Source: Anoplolepis gracilipes
Lineage: Eukaryota; Arthropoda; Insecta; Hymenoptera; Formicidae
Direction of reading: 5' to 3'
NCBI RefSeq assembly: GCF_047496725.1
Contig: NC_132972.1
Coordinates: 8,389,501-8,453,500 of the forward strand
DNA: 64,000 bases
Below, piece by piece: positions 30,238 through 44,500 of this stretch. The translations under genes were made by a program, and so were the position numbers. The notes below the pieces were generated by a model, which saw only the letters and a list, made by a program, of their open reading frames with translations, ran no database searches and had not been told where the DNA came from. How positions within the stretch are numbered: the first letter of the stretch is position 1; every line of letters starts with the position of its first letter.

Positions 30238-31715
30238 ATGTGTGTGTATAATGTGTATATATATTTTTTTACGTGAGTTTGTGTATTTATATATGTTATA
30301 TCCACTTTTTCTAAATGCACTCATCTGTTTCAGTCGAACGAGACACCGGAACTGCATCCTGGCTGATCCCCGCGCTTTTTCCCGGGAGCGATAAAAAGAA
30401 TAGTCACAAACAAATGAGACTCTTTGATTAAAAGTTACAACAAAGGAAAACAATTATCAAATGCCTGGATAAATCGCGAAGCATTATAGAAGTTAGAATG
30501 TAATATCAGCCAAGACGCCGTTATCACTTCTTCTCGATCTTAGTCAAATGAGTTAGCGTACATCGACCAAGAAACATAAAAGGAAAAAAAAAGTAAGTAC
30601 GTAAACGTGATAATGTTATAACAAATCACTATGCTGCTTTATGTATGTATGTACACATTTTTCCTCGTTCTCTCTCTCTCTCTCTCTTTCTCTGTCTCTC
30701 TCTCTCTCTCTCTTTCTTTCTTCCTTCCTCCTTTTCCAAGAAACGAACGAAATAATTTAATTTCGAATAAAAACAAGAAAAATGTACGAAAAGAACAATT
30801 AAAGACGAAGACATCGACGACGTGCGTCGATTAACGATCTCGCCAGCAATGATCTCTCTACGTGTATTAATATTTAAGTACATTGATTATAATCGATATT
30901 CTCTTTCGATAAGTACCGCAATAAGTACCCAGCGATCATTCCTTGTTGCTGCTTTATTATAGTATTCGTTTAAATTTCTTCGCGCTTTTAATTTTGTTAT
31001 ATCTTTATTACCTTTTGATTTTCGGGACGGACGGAAGGTGGCTCGAAAAAACCAAGTCCATTTTCGCCGAACAACTCGCAACGATGACGGCAAAAATTTC
31101 TCTCGCAGAAATATATAGGTACCATTCGCTTTTATAATCATCAATAACAATTTCTTCTAAATTATTTATCTGATTAAAATCTATTACGCAATCGAAGCGG
31201 TAATACTTAAACAATACTCATATAAAAAAATATCGATATAGATACGCTTCGTGGTCGCAGCGTGGCTATATCAAAATAAATAAATAAATTATTATACAAT
31301 GGGGGGGGGGGATACGATTTAAGACCCAATTTTAATACGACATCGAAATCAAATCGCGCGATCAAAAACTCATACCGCGTAAGTATCTCGGTGCGGAATA
31401 TTGCAGGAATGTCTACATATATCGTATAGTATTGTACATATTGTATATACGTACATACTTGTCAGAATGACTGCGAGTATATGATAATCTGTTATTCTTA
31501 TATATAAAAATAACGCAAGAATTGTAGGAGGAGTCGTATAACAAAAATTATAAATCGCAGATCTCATATGATCGTGCAATACTGTTGCGTCTCCTTTTCA
31601 CATAGTCCCCGAAAATCATATTTATAAGATATTATTACACTTCGATTAAACTTCATCTAGGAAGATTTTCTTTCGTCTCATTGCTAAGTCGCCGGTTTAA
31701 TAAATGGTTCCATTA

Positions 31716-31751
<36 letters not shown>

Positions 31752-33444
31752 CTCTCTTTGCAACTTCCTCATACGTTCCTCCTGCCCCTACACTGTCGCG
31801 TCATACTTTAAATAATTAATCTATGTACAGTACAATGCATACACACATGCGCGCCTCAATTATCTCTCTGATTATTTTTCTTGGCCTTCCTCGACGTTTA
31901 CCCTCGATCCGTTTCGAAAAATCGAAAGTGCAGCTGTTAACTTGAAAGACAGAAAGCTGCTAGAGGCGCAATACTGATATCTCGCGGGACGCTATCAATT
32001 ATTATACAGGACTGAGGGAAACCCCTTTGCACTCTCGACTGCAATCAGATCGTAGATATGAACTCGCATTTGTCCGAGGATCGGATCGGCGAACGATTTT
32101 CGCACAGCTATTGCTATTACAGAGCGGAAGCACCGTCTAAGAATCTCGAGGAAATCGTTCCGCGAGCGTCGTCCTCGTACGAGAATTTTCTCGTCATCCC
32201 GCGATCCTCTTTACGATAAATGCAACACGATCGTGTGTATATATATAATAGACGACGATAGTGTAAGACAATATCTCCGCTATAACCTTCAACAGCTAAT
32301 CTTTTACTTAAGTAATCTATATGGATGTTTTTTGCCGGCTATACAGGACGATAGAGTCCGCGGTACCCGAGCTCACGATCGCTCTTATTCTCTGCTGTCG
32401 CACGACACGACGACCTTGAGCAAGTTCCTCACGATACTTCTCTTCGACCCTGTTCGCTTAAGTACTGGCCACTTCGCGTCAATATCACAGTCCCTCCACG
32501 CGGATGTTTGTCCACCTGCATAATGACATTTTACGTACGGTGAAACGTCATTCGCTTATCTACGTGCTTGTCTGAGCCGGGTGAGCCCGCCGGAAATGCA
32601 AATTCCTTTCCTGCGAAAGGTACGATTATCTCGCTTCGTGATCCAGCTCGTGGTACACGATCACAAAGAGCGACTACACTACGCGTAATTTTCTCTCATG
32701 AAAAAGAAAAAAAAAACGATAAGGGTGCAGCATAATCTCTTGGGTGCATACAATTTCGTTTTTCATGCAGAACGACGATAACCGCTCGCGGTTCGAGCCT
32801 AACTCTACGCAAGATAATTGGGATATCCAATTACGATATATCGCGTGACAGAGACATTGAAGGTATAATTATCGGTACTGTCGGAAAATCCGTTGGTATT
32901 TCGCGACATTATCTATTGCTTCTTTTTAATCGGCTGACAAACTGTAAGCCACTGTTATTATTCCGTGCATGAAACTTTGTGTATCTCCCGTCACACGTCA
33001 TTTCTTCAACGTATGCTTTTATGCATTTATGCGTGTACCATTTTTTACTTTTACTGAGGTCGTTAAGGCTGTGCGCGTATACTTATCTATCTATAAAGTA
33101 ATTTACGCTGATATCTTTTTTGTGCTGATTTAAAGTTCGCTGCTACTGTCGTTGCTACTAAATGCCGATTCGACAAGAGAAAGATGGTCGCGCTCCTTGA
33201 GGACTCAGCTTCTCTTCGGGTCCCGTCGAGAGAGACTCTCTCTCGTATCTATCCAACCGGAAGCTCGATCGCGCGCTCATTATGCGCGCGACAGCATTCG
33301 ATGGCATTCGAAGTCAGGTCGAGGATACGGCGTGGCTCACGTGTAGTATTTTCGATCGTGTGCGACGTCGAAACGCGAACGTGCCTGTTGCCGCTATGTA
33401 TTTGAGCGGAAATACTTGGCGACGCTGTTGATGAACTCCTGACG
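28775..33444. other. region between the unknown gene and numb; probable numb 3' UTR
   Basis: From 28775 to about 29930 the DNA is AT-rich with no gene. From about 30000 the base composition rises and remains mixed to the numb stop at 33445, consistent with a long numb 3' UTR (transcribed leftward). Contains a CA/TA/TG palindromic microsatellite (30170-30270), CT-rich runs (30667-30728 and 31721-31757) and a poly-G run near 31301. Open frames here are short and unconserved-looking. No RNA gene was recognised. Confidence 0.45.
30170..30270. repeat. palindromic microsatellite (AC)n-(TA)n-(TG)n
   Basis: About ten AC units, then a TA run, then about ten TG units. AC and GT tracts on either side of TA make the whole tract self-complementary, so it can form a hairpin or cruciform. 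Low-complexity frames on both strands are artefacts of it. Confidence 0.9.
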
Positions 33445-35297
33445 CTACAACTGCACCTGGAACGCCTGAGTCGCGTTCGGCATAATGAAAGGATTCGTCG
33501 TTGTAGTCGATTGTCGCAGATTTCTCGCCGCAATTTCCGCCCACTCGACGTCGAAAGGATCGGAGGGTCCTCCTCTGGAAGCCTGGCCCATCGCGGCTGA
33601 TCCGAGCGAAAGCGCCCTGGCGTGAAGCGGAGGTGCTCGCCGAGGACTGGCAGGTACCTGCGGCGGTACCGGCGACGGCACGGAGCTGGTTATGCTACCC
33701 AACCATTGTTCTGGTTTCGGCAAACCGGCTGCAGTGGAAAGCGGTTGTACCTATTGAATGGAGAAACTCGTGAGAAGACGTCTCTGAATATTGTAGGATA
33801 TTGTACATACAATGGACCAAATGGAAAAAAAAGATTCTTGTATATTAGTTGCAGGAAATAAAAAGTTCCCTACAAAAGACGAAAATAAGCGAATTGAATA
33901 TTCAATTTTACAAATGTGATAGAATATTTTCAAATATTATAGCCTTATATTATGCTTCTCAATAAAGTTTTGTTTTATTTACGAATAACGATTTGATAAA
34001 AATACGTATATACATTTTATACTTACTAAATACATATTATTTCTTAGATATTTTACTTATAAAATATTAATTAAAAATATATGAAGAATATTTACAACCA
34101 TCATTTTTTTCGTACTTGACATGTTTCATGAATTTAATTTTACAAATATAAGTTTATAATAAAACAGGCTAATACGAGCCAGACGTAAACACATATTAAT
34201 AGTTTCATTATAAATTTATATTTATATTATTCCGAGTTTTATATTTTATTTTAATTTAATTTTAATATAATTCTAAAGCATTTCGTTCAAGTGAAAAGAT
34301 TTGTATACTGTCATAAATATTTAACTTACTAAAGCTGTCGAAACACCGGTTGTTGAAACTTGACCGACGTCAGTCGAGGATAATACCGAGGAGACGGACG
34401 CTACGCTGGCACTGGGAGAACTCGTTTTCGGTGTCATCGCCGAATTTAATGGTAGCGGCGATCTGTTCACAGCCGGCGTAGGCGCGTTTCCCAAAGAGGA
34501 CGTAGAAGCTGTGCTAAAAGCTGGGCTCGCTGCCGATGGTGGCGTGCCAAAGGCACCTACACCAGAGGAAACAGGTGCCGGTGTGCTCATAACGACCGGA
34601 GTGGGCACGTTCGTCCTTGGAAGAACGGGACTCAAGTTGCTTGTCTTAAGAAGTGGCGTCAGCCTGTGGTTCGACGCGAGAACTGGGGATGCCGACTCTT
34701 GCCAACTGGGCCCGACATGATTTATACTGCTGAGCTCCTCGCTTTTGTCGTTGTTGTTGTTATTAATGCTGGGACCATTCTGCAGTTTCATCTCGTCCAA
34801 CGAGCTGCTACTCGTTACTGAAAAGGACGGAATCGCTATGAAAATTTTGTTAAAAGTACGTTTCTTCAAACCTGTCATCGCGATTGATCGAAACAGATAA
34901 TGAGTGATCGGTAACTTTTATTATCGATCTTCCCGGAAAGTCATACCTGGAGGAGAGCTGGTAGTGGTGCTCGTAAAAAGTTGTTTAGCAATGGAGCTCG
35001 CGGCAAGCTGGGACGATGGTATTGGTCCAAAATCGTCGCTGCTCGAGAGCAGAGAAAGCCCTCGAGAAAGCTGCTGGCACATTGCAGAGACACTGTCCTG
35101 ACCACCGGGAGATATTTCTGGTATTGGACTCACTGTGGAGAAACAGGAGACATTAACGTTTAACAATATATTTTAATCGTAGATCGAATTTTGTAACGTG
35201 GTGCATGGTACAAAAGGCATGCTACAGGAGTAGAGTAAATATATTTGTGTCGGAAAAAGTATATAAAGTGAAGGAATATATAACAACAGTGTTGAAT

Positions 35298-35329
<32 letters not shown>

Positions 35330-38300
35330 CACGAGCAAAATCACGGGGAGAGCGAAATACGATTACGAGGATTCTAACTACACGCTGCAGTGTCGTGAAA
35401 TCTGTTTTTGTCTTTTGTACGGAGTTGTACGGAGTACCATGTATACAAAAACAATGAGTTTAAGGACACATCGAAGAGCAGGCAACAATGGGGATTAACA
35501 GAATAAGGAATAATGACCTTCGTCATATCCTTCGAACTCTGTTGTAAAAAACAGGGAAGCACATTATTATTCAGCAAAATCAGATCGGTTTAAATTAGTA
35601 GCACATATAATCACATTTTATAAATAGTTGCGCATACGTATAGAGCTGATTCATTCATTCATTCATTAACGATTGTCTGATAAGATTACGAGCTAAAACA
35701 AAACGAAATAAGGTCATCACTCACCTGGCGGCTTCAAAGGTACAATATGCGAAAGAGCTGGCATTCGCGACAAGTCCGTTGGCTCGAGACTGTGGCTACG
35801 TGTGCGTTCGAGATTACTAGGAAGATCGTTGACTCGTAGACTGAGCTGCCTTTTAAACGGGGATGCTTGATTGAGCTGCGTGAAACCTCGGAAAGAACCC
35901 TGCCGTTCTAACATAGACGGAGTGGCGTGCGGCCTCTCGATCGCAAAAGGATTATATACCTGCTTAACCGGAGGAACATCTGAAACATAAATACATTTGC
36001 GATATAGTAAAATATAAATAAATAAATATATTAGTAGGGGATGAAAAATAATACGACATTCAAATCAAAATATCATTGCGATAATTACATTTATACGAAT
36101 ATTTTTTTAATTTTAATCACACTTATATTATTTTTTTTCAATTTTTGCCTTTCAAGTACGACTTATGGATGGATGTGTATCAACGTTACAGCAAGAATTT
36201 CTAAGAATGATATTTACAAAATCGTAGATTGCGTTTTTGCATTGAATTATAATTATGAAAATAGGATAATCTATACGACACTCACCTACTGCACGATCGC
36301 GTGATTCCTGCAACCGTTCGGTGAGACTAGGTTGCCTGAAGCTGCCGCTTCTCGTGAAGGTGGAAGTCTTTTGATCGAAAGTCATTGTAACTCCGCATTC
36401 TTTATCCCGTCGCTGCTTCCTTTCCAGACACGCGGCGAAGGCGCAACCTACTGCGTGGCTCAATCTTTCCCCCTTGAATAATAAAGGATATATTGAATAA
36501 TATAAAGGAAGGAGCTTGGTATCAATCTTCGCTCTGAGAATCTTCTAAAAATTAATATTTGTCATTTATATTTTATTTTACTTTAGGTAAAAAGTGCATA
36601 TTATAAAAGACAGAAAAATTATACAATATAAATTTTGATTAATAATAAAATATACGTTAGTTACATAATAGAAGATTACAATTATCTATAAAACATATTA
36701 CAATATTACAGCGACTTATTTCCGACATATTTCTCAGTAATGTGTGAGGAATCATTTAGATTGAAATATATATTTTATTTAATTGATTATAAAGTTTCTC
36801 GCTATTAAATCCGTGTACATACATTCCTAATTTTAATTAATTTTGATCCGATTGGCGAAGGATGAAAAAATATCCTACCGATTCTTTCAACGCTAAAAAT
36901 CCATGGCACATCCATCGCCTCGTTGTGCCATCCCTACAGATGTAACTGAACCCCTTCTCGTGATTTCTATCAGGTGCACAGAATGAAACCTTTTCGATCG
37001 TCTGATCGACAATTAGTCCCTTTGTTTCGTCCTCGACAACGCGCAGTCCGTCACCGGATACGTGAAGTATCGCCCGCACCGGTCTTCGCCTCGAATTCTG
37101 AAAATTCATTGTGGAATCACCAGAGTGGCCGATTTGACCTCTGACCTTTGCAGCACCGATCTATTTTCAGGCCTCTTCGGTGTCAATGTCGACTCTTTAT
37201 ATGTGAGCTATGCTAATTATAGTCGAGGCGAAAGACTTAGAGAGTATGACACGCCTAACTTTCGCACACAGCTTGTTGCAGAATCTTCTAACTTATTAAA
37301 TATTCCAAATGAAAAGAAAACTTCATGAAAAAATAATCTGATTGTTTTTAGATAGAATTATTTTATAGAGAATTATATATAGAATTATTGTATATTTCGT
37401 AAAAAGGTAATTGCGTAAAGAATTAATTATGAAAGATAAAAATTAAAAAATTAATATTTTCAGTTAATATACTTACAGAGAAGTCGTATTAATTTTAAGA
37501 AACGTGCAATAAGTACTTACCCGGAGAACTTTAAGGGCTTCTTCGCAAACCTGCATACCCCTCGATTCGAACACCTCTACACATCCCAGGTACTACACAA
37601 ATATATTAACAAAATTATTCATCCGTTAAATAGGTCAACAGTCCTCTATTTAAAGATTAATCTTTAACATTAAACTTGATATATATTTTTGGCACATTAA
37701 CATAAAAAAATCAATTACAACAATCACAATGATTAAAAGCAAAATTAATTATTCAAATAGCAAATAATATAATATAATTAATAACGTATAATATATGAAA
37801 TTAATTATTTCAAGTTATAAAATTAATAATGAATTAATTATTGCAAACACAATAATTGTCGAAAATCAATCTGAAATTAATTAATTTATATTATCTTAAA
37901 AAGTATGTCAACAGCTAAAATAATGTTGACCATAGCTGTAATTAGGCCAATGCCAATTACCAAGTCCAACAATCTTTTTTATCTTAATAATTTCGGTATG
38001 CAATTGGCCATTAATGTGCGGCGCGGTAAACTTTTATGCTTACCTTGACGTGAAAAGCGCACGTGGCTGAGCGTACTGCACTTTCATCAGCTTGCCATTG
38101 ATGGGGTTTACTGGACTCGGGCACGTGAGACTCTTTCCGTCGGCGGAAGCTGTCCCGGAAGCTCCGTCGAAGCCGATCCATTCTTTTCCCCGGCGATCTC
38201 TCGCGCTTCTGTGATAAGAAAGCAGAAAAAAATACGATTTATTTCTTGTAATTCGAGCAATTGTTCAAGGGCACTAAGGGCTCCATTCCGAACGTTGCGA

Positions 38301-41300
38301 AAGATCAACTGTCCATGACGTAGGATCTGTCAATGTTGAGTATATCAACCCTCGAAATGGAAAGTGAAACTTGCGGAATTCAATTACATAAATCATAATT
38401 TACGGAAACGTAAAGAAGAGATTATTTCTATCATTTCTTAATCATAAAAATAGAAGGAAGAGCAAGAAAAGAGAGAGAATGTATATTAAGAAATCGAATA
38501 ATTAAATTAGTTGTTTTTAATATCAGAAAATAGTTTTTTTTTTATATTAAAGAATATATTGTAATTTAATCTCACACACATATATGTACACATAATATTT
38601 TAATATAATTATTTATCAATATAAAATTAATAAAATATTTTATTAAGTGTCCTGATACTTTAATAATATCAAGAAGATCGCTCTCATTATGCGCAAACAC
38701 ATCATCAGAATAGCAAAAGCTGTGTCAAAGGTCAAGTCAGCGAGAAAACTTCAAACCGCGATCGAAATAGCAATCACAAGGACTAAGAAAGACATCTTTG
38801 TCAGTCCGCAATTGTCTTCTGATAAGGGTTCAAGAATCGATACGGTAATCAGTCAAGGCGAAGCCAGTAGTGAATTCTCAAAGGTCGCTCATCCAGGATC
38901 CTTCCGATGAATCGTTAAGGTCCCCGGGCTTGAGAAAATGTCCAAAAACGGTCAGTGTCTGGCAACCGTTGCGCCGAGTCGTCAGCCTCGACAAAGCCCT
39001 GTGATCGAATCTTGAGACCCGTTCCCAACACGAATCCTTTATATCGGAACCCTCCTTTATATATATATATATCGGGTCTCCCCTAATACCGACCGCGGAT
39101 CTACCCTTCGAATCGACGGCACCCCTAAGAGCTGGTCGACGGATCGAAAGCGGAGACGCTTTAAGAAGACCTTTACCATTCGTGCTCTGTGTTTCTCCCC
39201 TTCGCCATCATCGATGTTTCCTTCTGTCGTGTTCTTCGTTTCACTGTCAGATTTCGCGAGGTTAATTGCTCGGTGTTGCGTCATTGAATCAAATATCGTG
39301 ATTATCCAGATTTTTGCATCAAGTATAATTAAAGCATGGGCCAATTATTTTTTTTTGTGATTTTTTGATATTTTACAATGCTACGTGTAACGTAATACTA
39401 TCTATTTTTCGATTTTTCTAATAGAAAAAAATTTTTAAGTACTGTCAAGAATGATAGAGGTTATCAATTTAGAGAGGTTTGATTTCATTTTTTTTTTTTT
39501 TTTTACATACTTTTGTGGGCAAAGCACTTTCATAATTTCGTAATTATATCGAATTAATTAATTTATGCAGATTTGCGTTCATGCAAATTCTTTGTGGTAG
39601 AGAGACTTCGCGAATTGACATTGATCAACGGTTAGCTCAATTATCTGCGTGTCGAAATTTGTGACATATTGATGTAATGTTCCCATGATGATTTCGAATA
39701 ACGAGAAAATTAATTAATCCATTTAGGCTGCTATTCTCATTTGCGTTATTCATAAGTAACAAACGTCTAACAATCACGAATAATCACTACCTATGCTTCA
39801 TATTTCATTATAATAAAATTATATTTGTGTCAAATACGCGAATAACAATCTTCGAAATCAATATTTAAATTTAATGCAGCTATCATTAACGTTATCATAT
39901 TTTTCTTTAACAATAAAAAAATGGTTTTGGAATCATTATCTATTATAATTATTTAATTTTGACAAATTATTTAAATTAATATATATTTGCAAGACTGGTA
40001 TATTTATTGGCATATTTACATTTTCAAAGTTCTTTTGAACAATCCTTTTATTTTAAATATTAAATTGGAGCCATTACATATATTATAAAATGTCTGTAAA
40101 AAAAACATTAATTTCCAAGCTCGTTAAAGAATTTAAATCCAAGAATAAATCTGCTAATAACAGAGAATTTTAACTGTATTTCTAGTATCTTACATTATGT
40201 TTCATTCACACTGGTATTATGTAGATAAAAATAAAATCCTGTGAATGACATCGCACACATCACGCGATTTATATAGATATTTTGAGTTCGAGATTGATGC
40301 TCAGATATCCATCAAATGCACGTGTGTTACTTGTTACACTCAAATATAATTGGAACTTTATCGAGTTAGTTTGAACTAATCAGATAATTCGCAATCTCGA
40401 TAATAAATGCGAGTAACAAACTCGTAACAAGTGCATGCGCGCGCACATACACATACACACAAGGTTTATAGACATACGTTAATTTCCGGGAATCTGCTAT
40501 ATTTAGACCTTATCTGCACACTAATGGAAAATCGAGAAATATATATAGCAAACAAATTTTAATGTCACTATTATTTGTTATTAAATATTGCTTATGTGAC
40601 GTTAAACTTACGATTTCATACTTATACAGAGATAAATCAGAGCTAACAATTTTTTATGAAACTCATAAAAAAGATATCTTACAAGTTCAAAAATACTACT
40701 ATTAATAAAATATTAATAAAATATCAAATTTAAGAATTTTGTGTTATCATAAAAGAACCAGATATAAGATAATAAAAAATATATACGATTAACTCATTTA
40801 AGGCACATTGTGTTAATAAATAAAATAATAATTTCTGAAGAATTGATATATTATATTCCGCTTTTAAAATAAAATTTTTATAGCAAAAATATTCTATAAT
40901 ATTTTTAAAATAACAATATTTCAAGTATCTATTTTTTAAATAAGATATCTGATACGTTTTTTACCAGTAATTTAACATTATTACTGGTAAAATTCAATGC
41001 TAAAGTTCACAATTCAAATTACTTAATAAAATAGAAATATACACATGAAAAAAATAATAAGAAACAAGATATATTTGCATATATATCTTGCTAAAATTCG
41101 TGAAATTTTACGTGGATTCAATGATAGAAATCTGGTCTAATCTTACCCTTAAAATATGAGAGCACATTCACACCTAATTTTATATAGTACCCTAGATAAT
41201 AAATATCGACAAGATTATCTAAATGTGTCCCCTACGATTGTATCTCCATAAATAACTTCTTCTGATTGTAATTGACATGGGAACAGTTTCTAATACATTT

Positions 41301-41507
41301 TTAAATTCATTTTATTTTAATTCCTAGTCATCGCAAATAGAGGATACATTTATATATTTATGGTTCAAATATACAAATTAATATATATATACTGTTGAAT
41401 TATAAAAATATAAATAAAATTTATGTTACTTTCCGTTGCAAAAAATATTCATATTATATTTAAAAAATTGTACATGTGTGTATATGTATGTATATAATAT
41501 ATTTATG

Positions 41508-41557
<50 letters not shown>

Positions 41558-44500
41558 ACATATAATTATTTTTATACTTCTTTAATATAAATTTAACTGT
41601 AATTTATTGTTTTTCGAATTTTCTTTTATTTTTTTATTAACAATAATTAATCCATTTTTTATCTATGGATAAGATTAATATAAGGACATTTAAAAGAAAG
41701 ATAAGTTTGGAATCACATATTATTTCCAGAAAATTTAAATCTCAAAGTTTAAAACGCAATAAATTTCACTTACATATAAATTTATTTAATTCTGTAAGAA
41801 TACTTTTTATTGTTCGTCTTATGAGGCACGTAAATGATGGTAGCAATTTAGCGCAAGTATTAAAAAAAAAAAGATTAAAATGACATTTGACACGCAATAA
41901 TCCGTAGTAATGGCTATTATTTTAGGATCGAGGCCAAACGCGCGTATACGCAAGCATCTTCTATAAAGGGTATGATTGGCTCGTAAAAGTCACTTTCACC
42001 TCAGCGACTGCATATTGCAACTGTGCAAGGCTCAATCAAAACAGAAATGAAACGAACTAAATGTGATATAAGGTAAGTAGAACAAAGTCGAGAAGGAACT
42101 AGAGAAATCTGTAAGTACTCCATATTAATTCTGTTCTATGTATATTAATTTTATCTCTTATAGTATGCAAAATTAGGCGATAATACATTTGATGAAACGT
42201 TCTCAATAAAATAAAAAATATTTTATATATGCAAAATCGTAAGATATTAATAAAATTAAATCCTTCTTTTTAAACAAATGTGCATAGGATATGTGTATAT
42301 ATAATATATATATATATATAATATACATATTTTTATATACACGGAGAAAATTTTATATTAAAAATTACTGTGGTACGTAGTAATTATGGGCCATTAGGAA
42401 TCATTCTAAAGTAAAGTCCTACGTAAAATTATAAAAATTACATCAATCTACGCAATTTTTACAGTTTTATATAGCACTTTAACTAAGAGTGATCCCTAAT
42501 GTGGTCCATAGTTACTACATACCATAATAATTTTTAATATAAAATTTTTTCCGTGTACTTTTTTAATATAAATTTAATTATAATTTTTGTTAATGTTTTT
42601 TATTATTAATGAATTTTCTCTTGCTTTTGCATTATCTATTTTTTTATCTATGGAAGAGATTCATATGAGAGTATTGAGAAGAGAAATAACTTTGGGTTTT
42701 ACCACTATTTTTATAAAATTTAAATCTCTACATTTAAAACAGAAAATTTTACTCACACATAAATATATTTTGCAAGAATATTGTTATTGTTTAGTAAAGA
42801 AGATTACAGGTAATAATCTATTGTTAAAAAATTGATTACCTAATGTAAAATGTTCCAAATTGCACTACACATAAAACACAGAATATAGAATAGCATATCA
42901 AAACCATATTTTGAAAATGTTTCATTATTCTTACATTTCTGACTTAAGTTATTCTTTCAAAATTGAATCGCAAATTGTTAAAAATTTAAATAGGAGTGAT
43001 ATCGCAAAGATAATGACTCATAAATATTTAAAAAAGAACTAAACGAATTAAGCTACGTCAAAATTCTAATTTTACAGGGCAAATCTTTACTTTAACTCAC
43101 AAATTAATTATTAATTTTATATTTTAAGGGGCTAAAAGTATTTCATGCAAACTTATTTATGAATCACAACTAAATTCATGAATCTTAAAATGTGTTAGAT
43201 TTATTAATTTTTGACATAACTGATCCATCCAGTTCCTCCTTAATAATGCATCACAAATCGAATCAAAAAACCTTTTTGCATTAAAGGGCGTTAATGAAAG
43301 TACGATAAAGCGCGGGCTATCGATAGGTTTTAAATCGCGTGTCACGTGTCACTCGTGAAGGACTATCGAGGGAACAGAGTGGCATTATCACGCACGAGTA
43401 GCTGCATCCCAATTTTTTTTTTTGCGAAGTGACACTCCGTGGAAACGATCGCATCTGGGATCACGTGCTCGATTAGAATAATATGGTCCAATGAAAATAA
43501 TCGGGACCCTGATTGAGCGATACCGCACGGCCTTCGATTATCGCACGATGACCGGCTAATGGCTAAAACGTGCGAAAGTAAAGGCTCTCAACACAATCGG
43601 ATTAACGAGACTGTTTACTTAGTACGATAATAGGCTTACCGATGTACGCTCTATACAGCAAAAACGATTGCACGCTCCTCGCTCTATTCATCGCGTCTAC
43701 GTTCGCCTCTCTCGTGCGAGTGTATCGTGTCTTTATCAAGCGACAACCGATCGTGTCGAGTGGACAATACGACTGTCTGTAGTGTCTTGCTAAACTGCTT
43801 TGATCGACCAAATTAGTCTGCGACTGTTATAACGCTCTGCACAGATTTAATTTGACTGCGGCAACGCGTTCGAATGCACGCGTAACTGCTTTTTAATTGG
43901 CGCGATTGGGGGGAACGCGGCTTTCCTGCAATGATTTCTTCCCTCCTCCGGATATGACGATTGCGACACAGCAATTCAATAATTCAGAACATGTGTTAAT
44001 GGTCACATTAGTTTATAAACACGGATAGGAGATGAAACATTATCAATGAAAACAAATTATTTATCTCACATATTTTTTAACAAATTTATCATAACGATAA
44101 AAAAAAAAGATCTAGAATAACGCAGTTTTATAAATTATTAATTGTTAATTAATACAAAATATAGAATTATAAATTCAGTTTTTGTAATTCTTTATAAACC
44201 TCGTAATGAGATGTTCATTTGTAAATGCGATTATCGAGAGTGGTAGTAATATTCCTTTTGAATAGACATTTGCTGGCGATTATTCTATTTATTTTAAAAT
44301 CATTTAGAGCTAATTTGTATCACCTTGCATAGATTTAAATGTAAATATTACGTAAGTGTTTCATATTTTATAATATTAACAAAAAATTTTTAATATTAAA
44401 AATAATATTAACATAGAACAAAGAGGATATATCTTTTTCAAATACTCACAGATGCCATAATATGCACATAACGTTATAAACAATCATTAACATTATGTTA

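Noticed and set aside
30000..30453. Overlapping frames with Thr-His, Ile-Tyr and Cys-Val repeats on both strands
   Set aside because: Produced by the AC/TA/TG microsatellite; no consistent splice structure or family similarity.
33152..33723. Plus- and alternative-frame minus ORFs over the numb last exon and its 3' flank
   Set aside because: Opposite-strand or wrong-frame shadows of the exon ending in AFQVQL, plus GC-rich UTR.
38689..38910. 73-codon lysine-rich plus-strand frame in the numb intron
   Set aside because: No family resemblance, no splice context, no neighbouring exons; chance frame.
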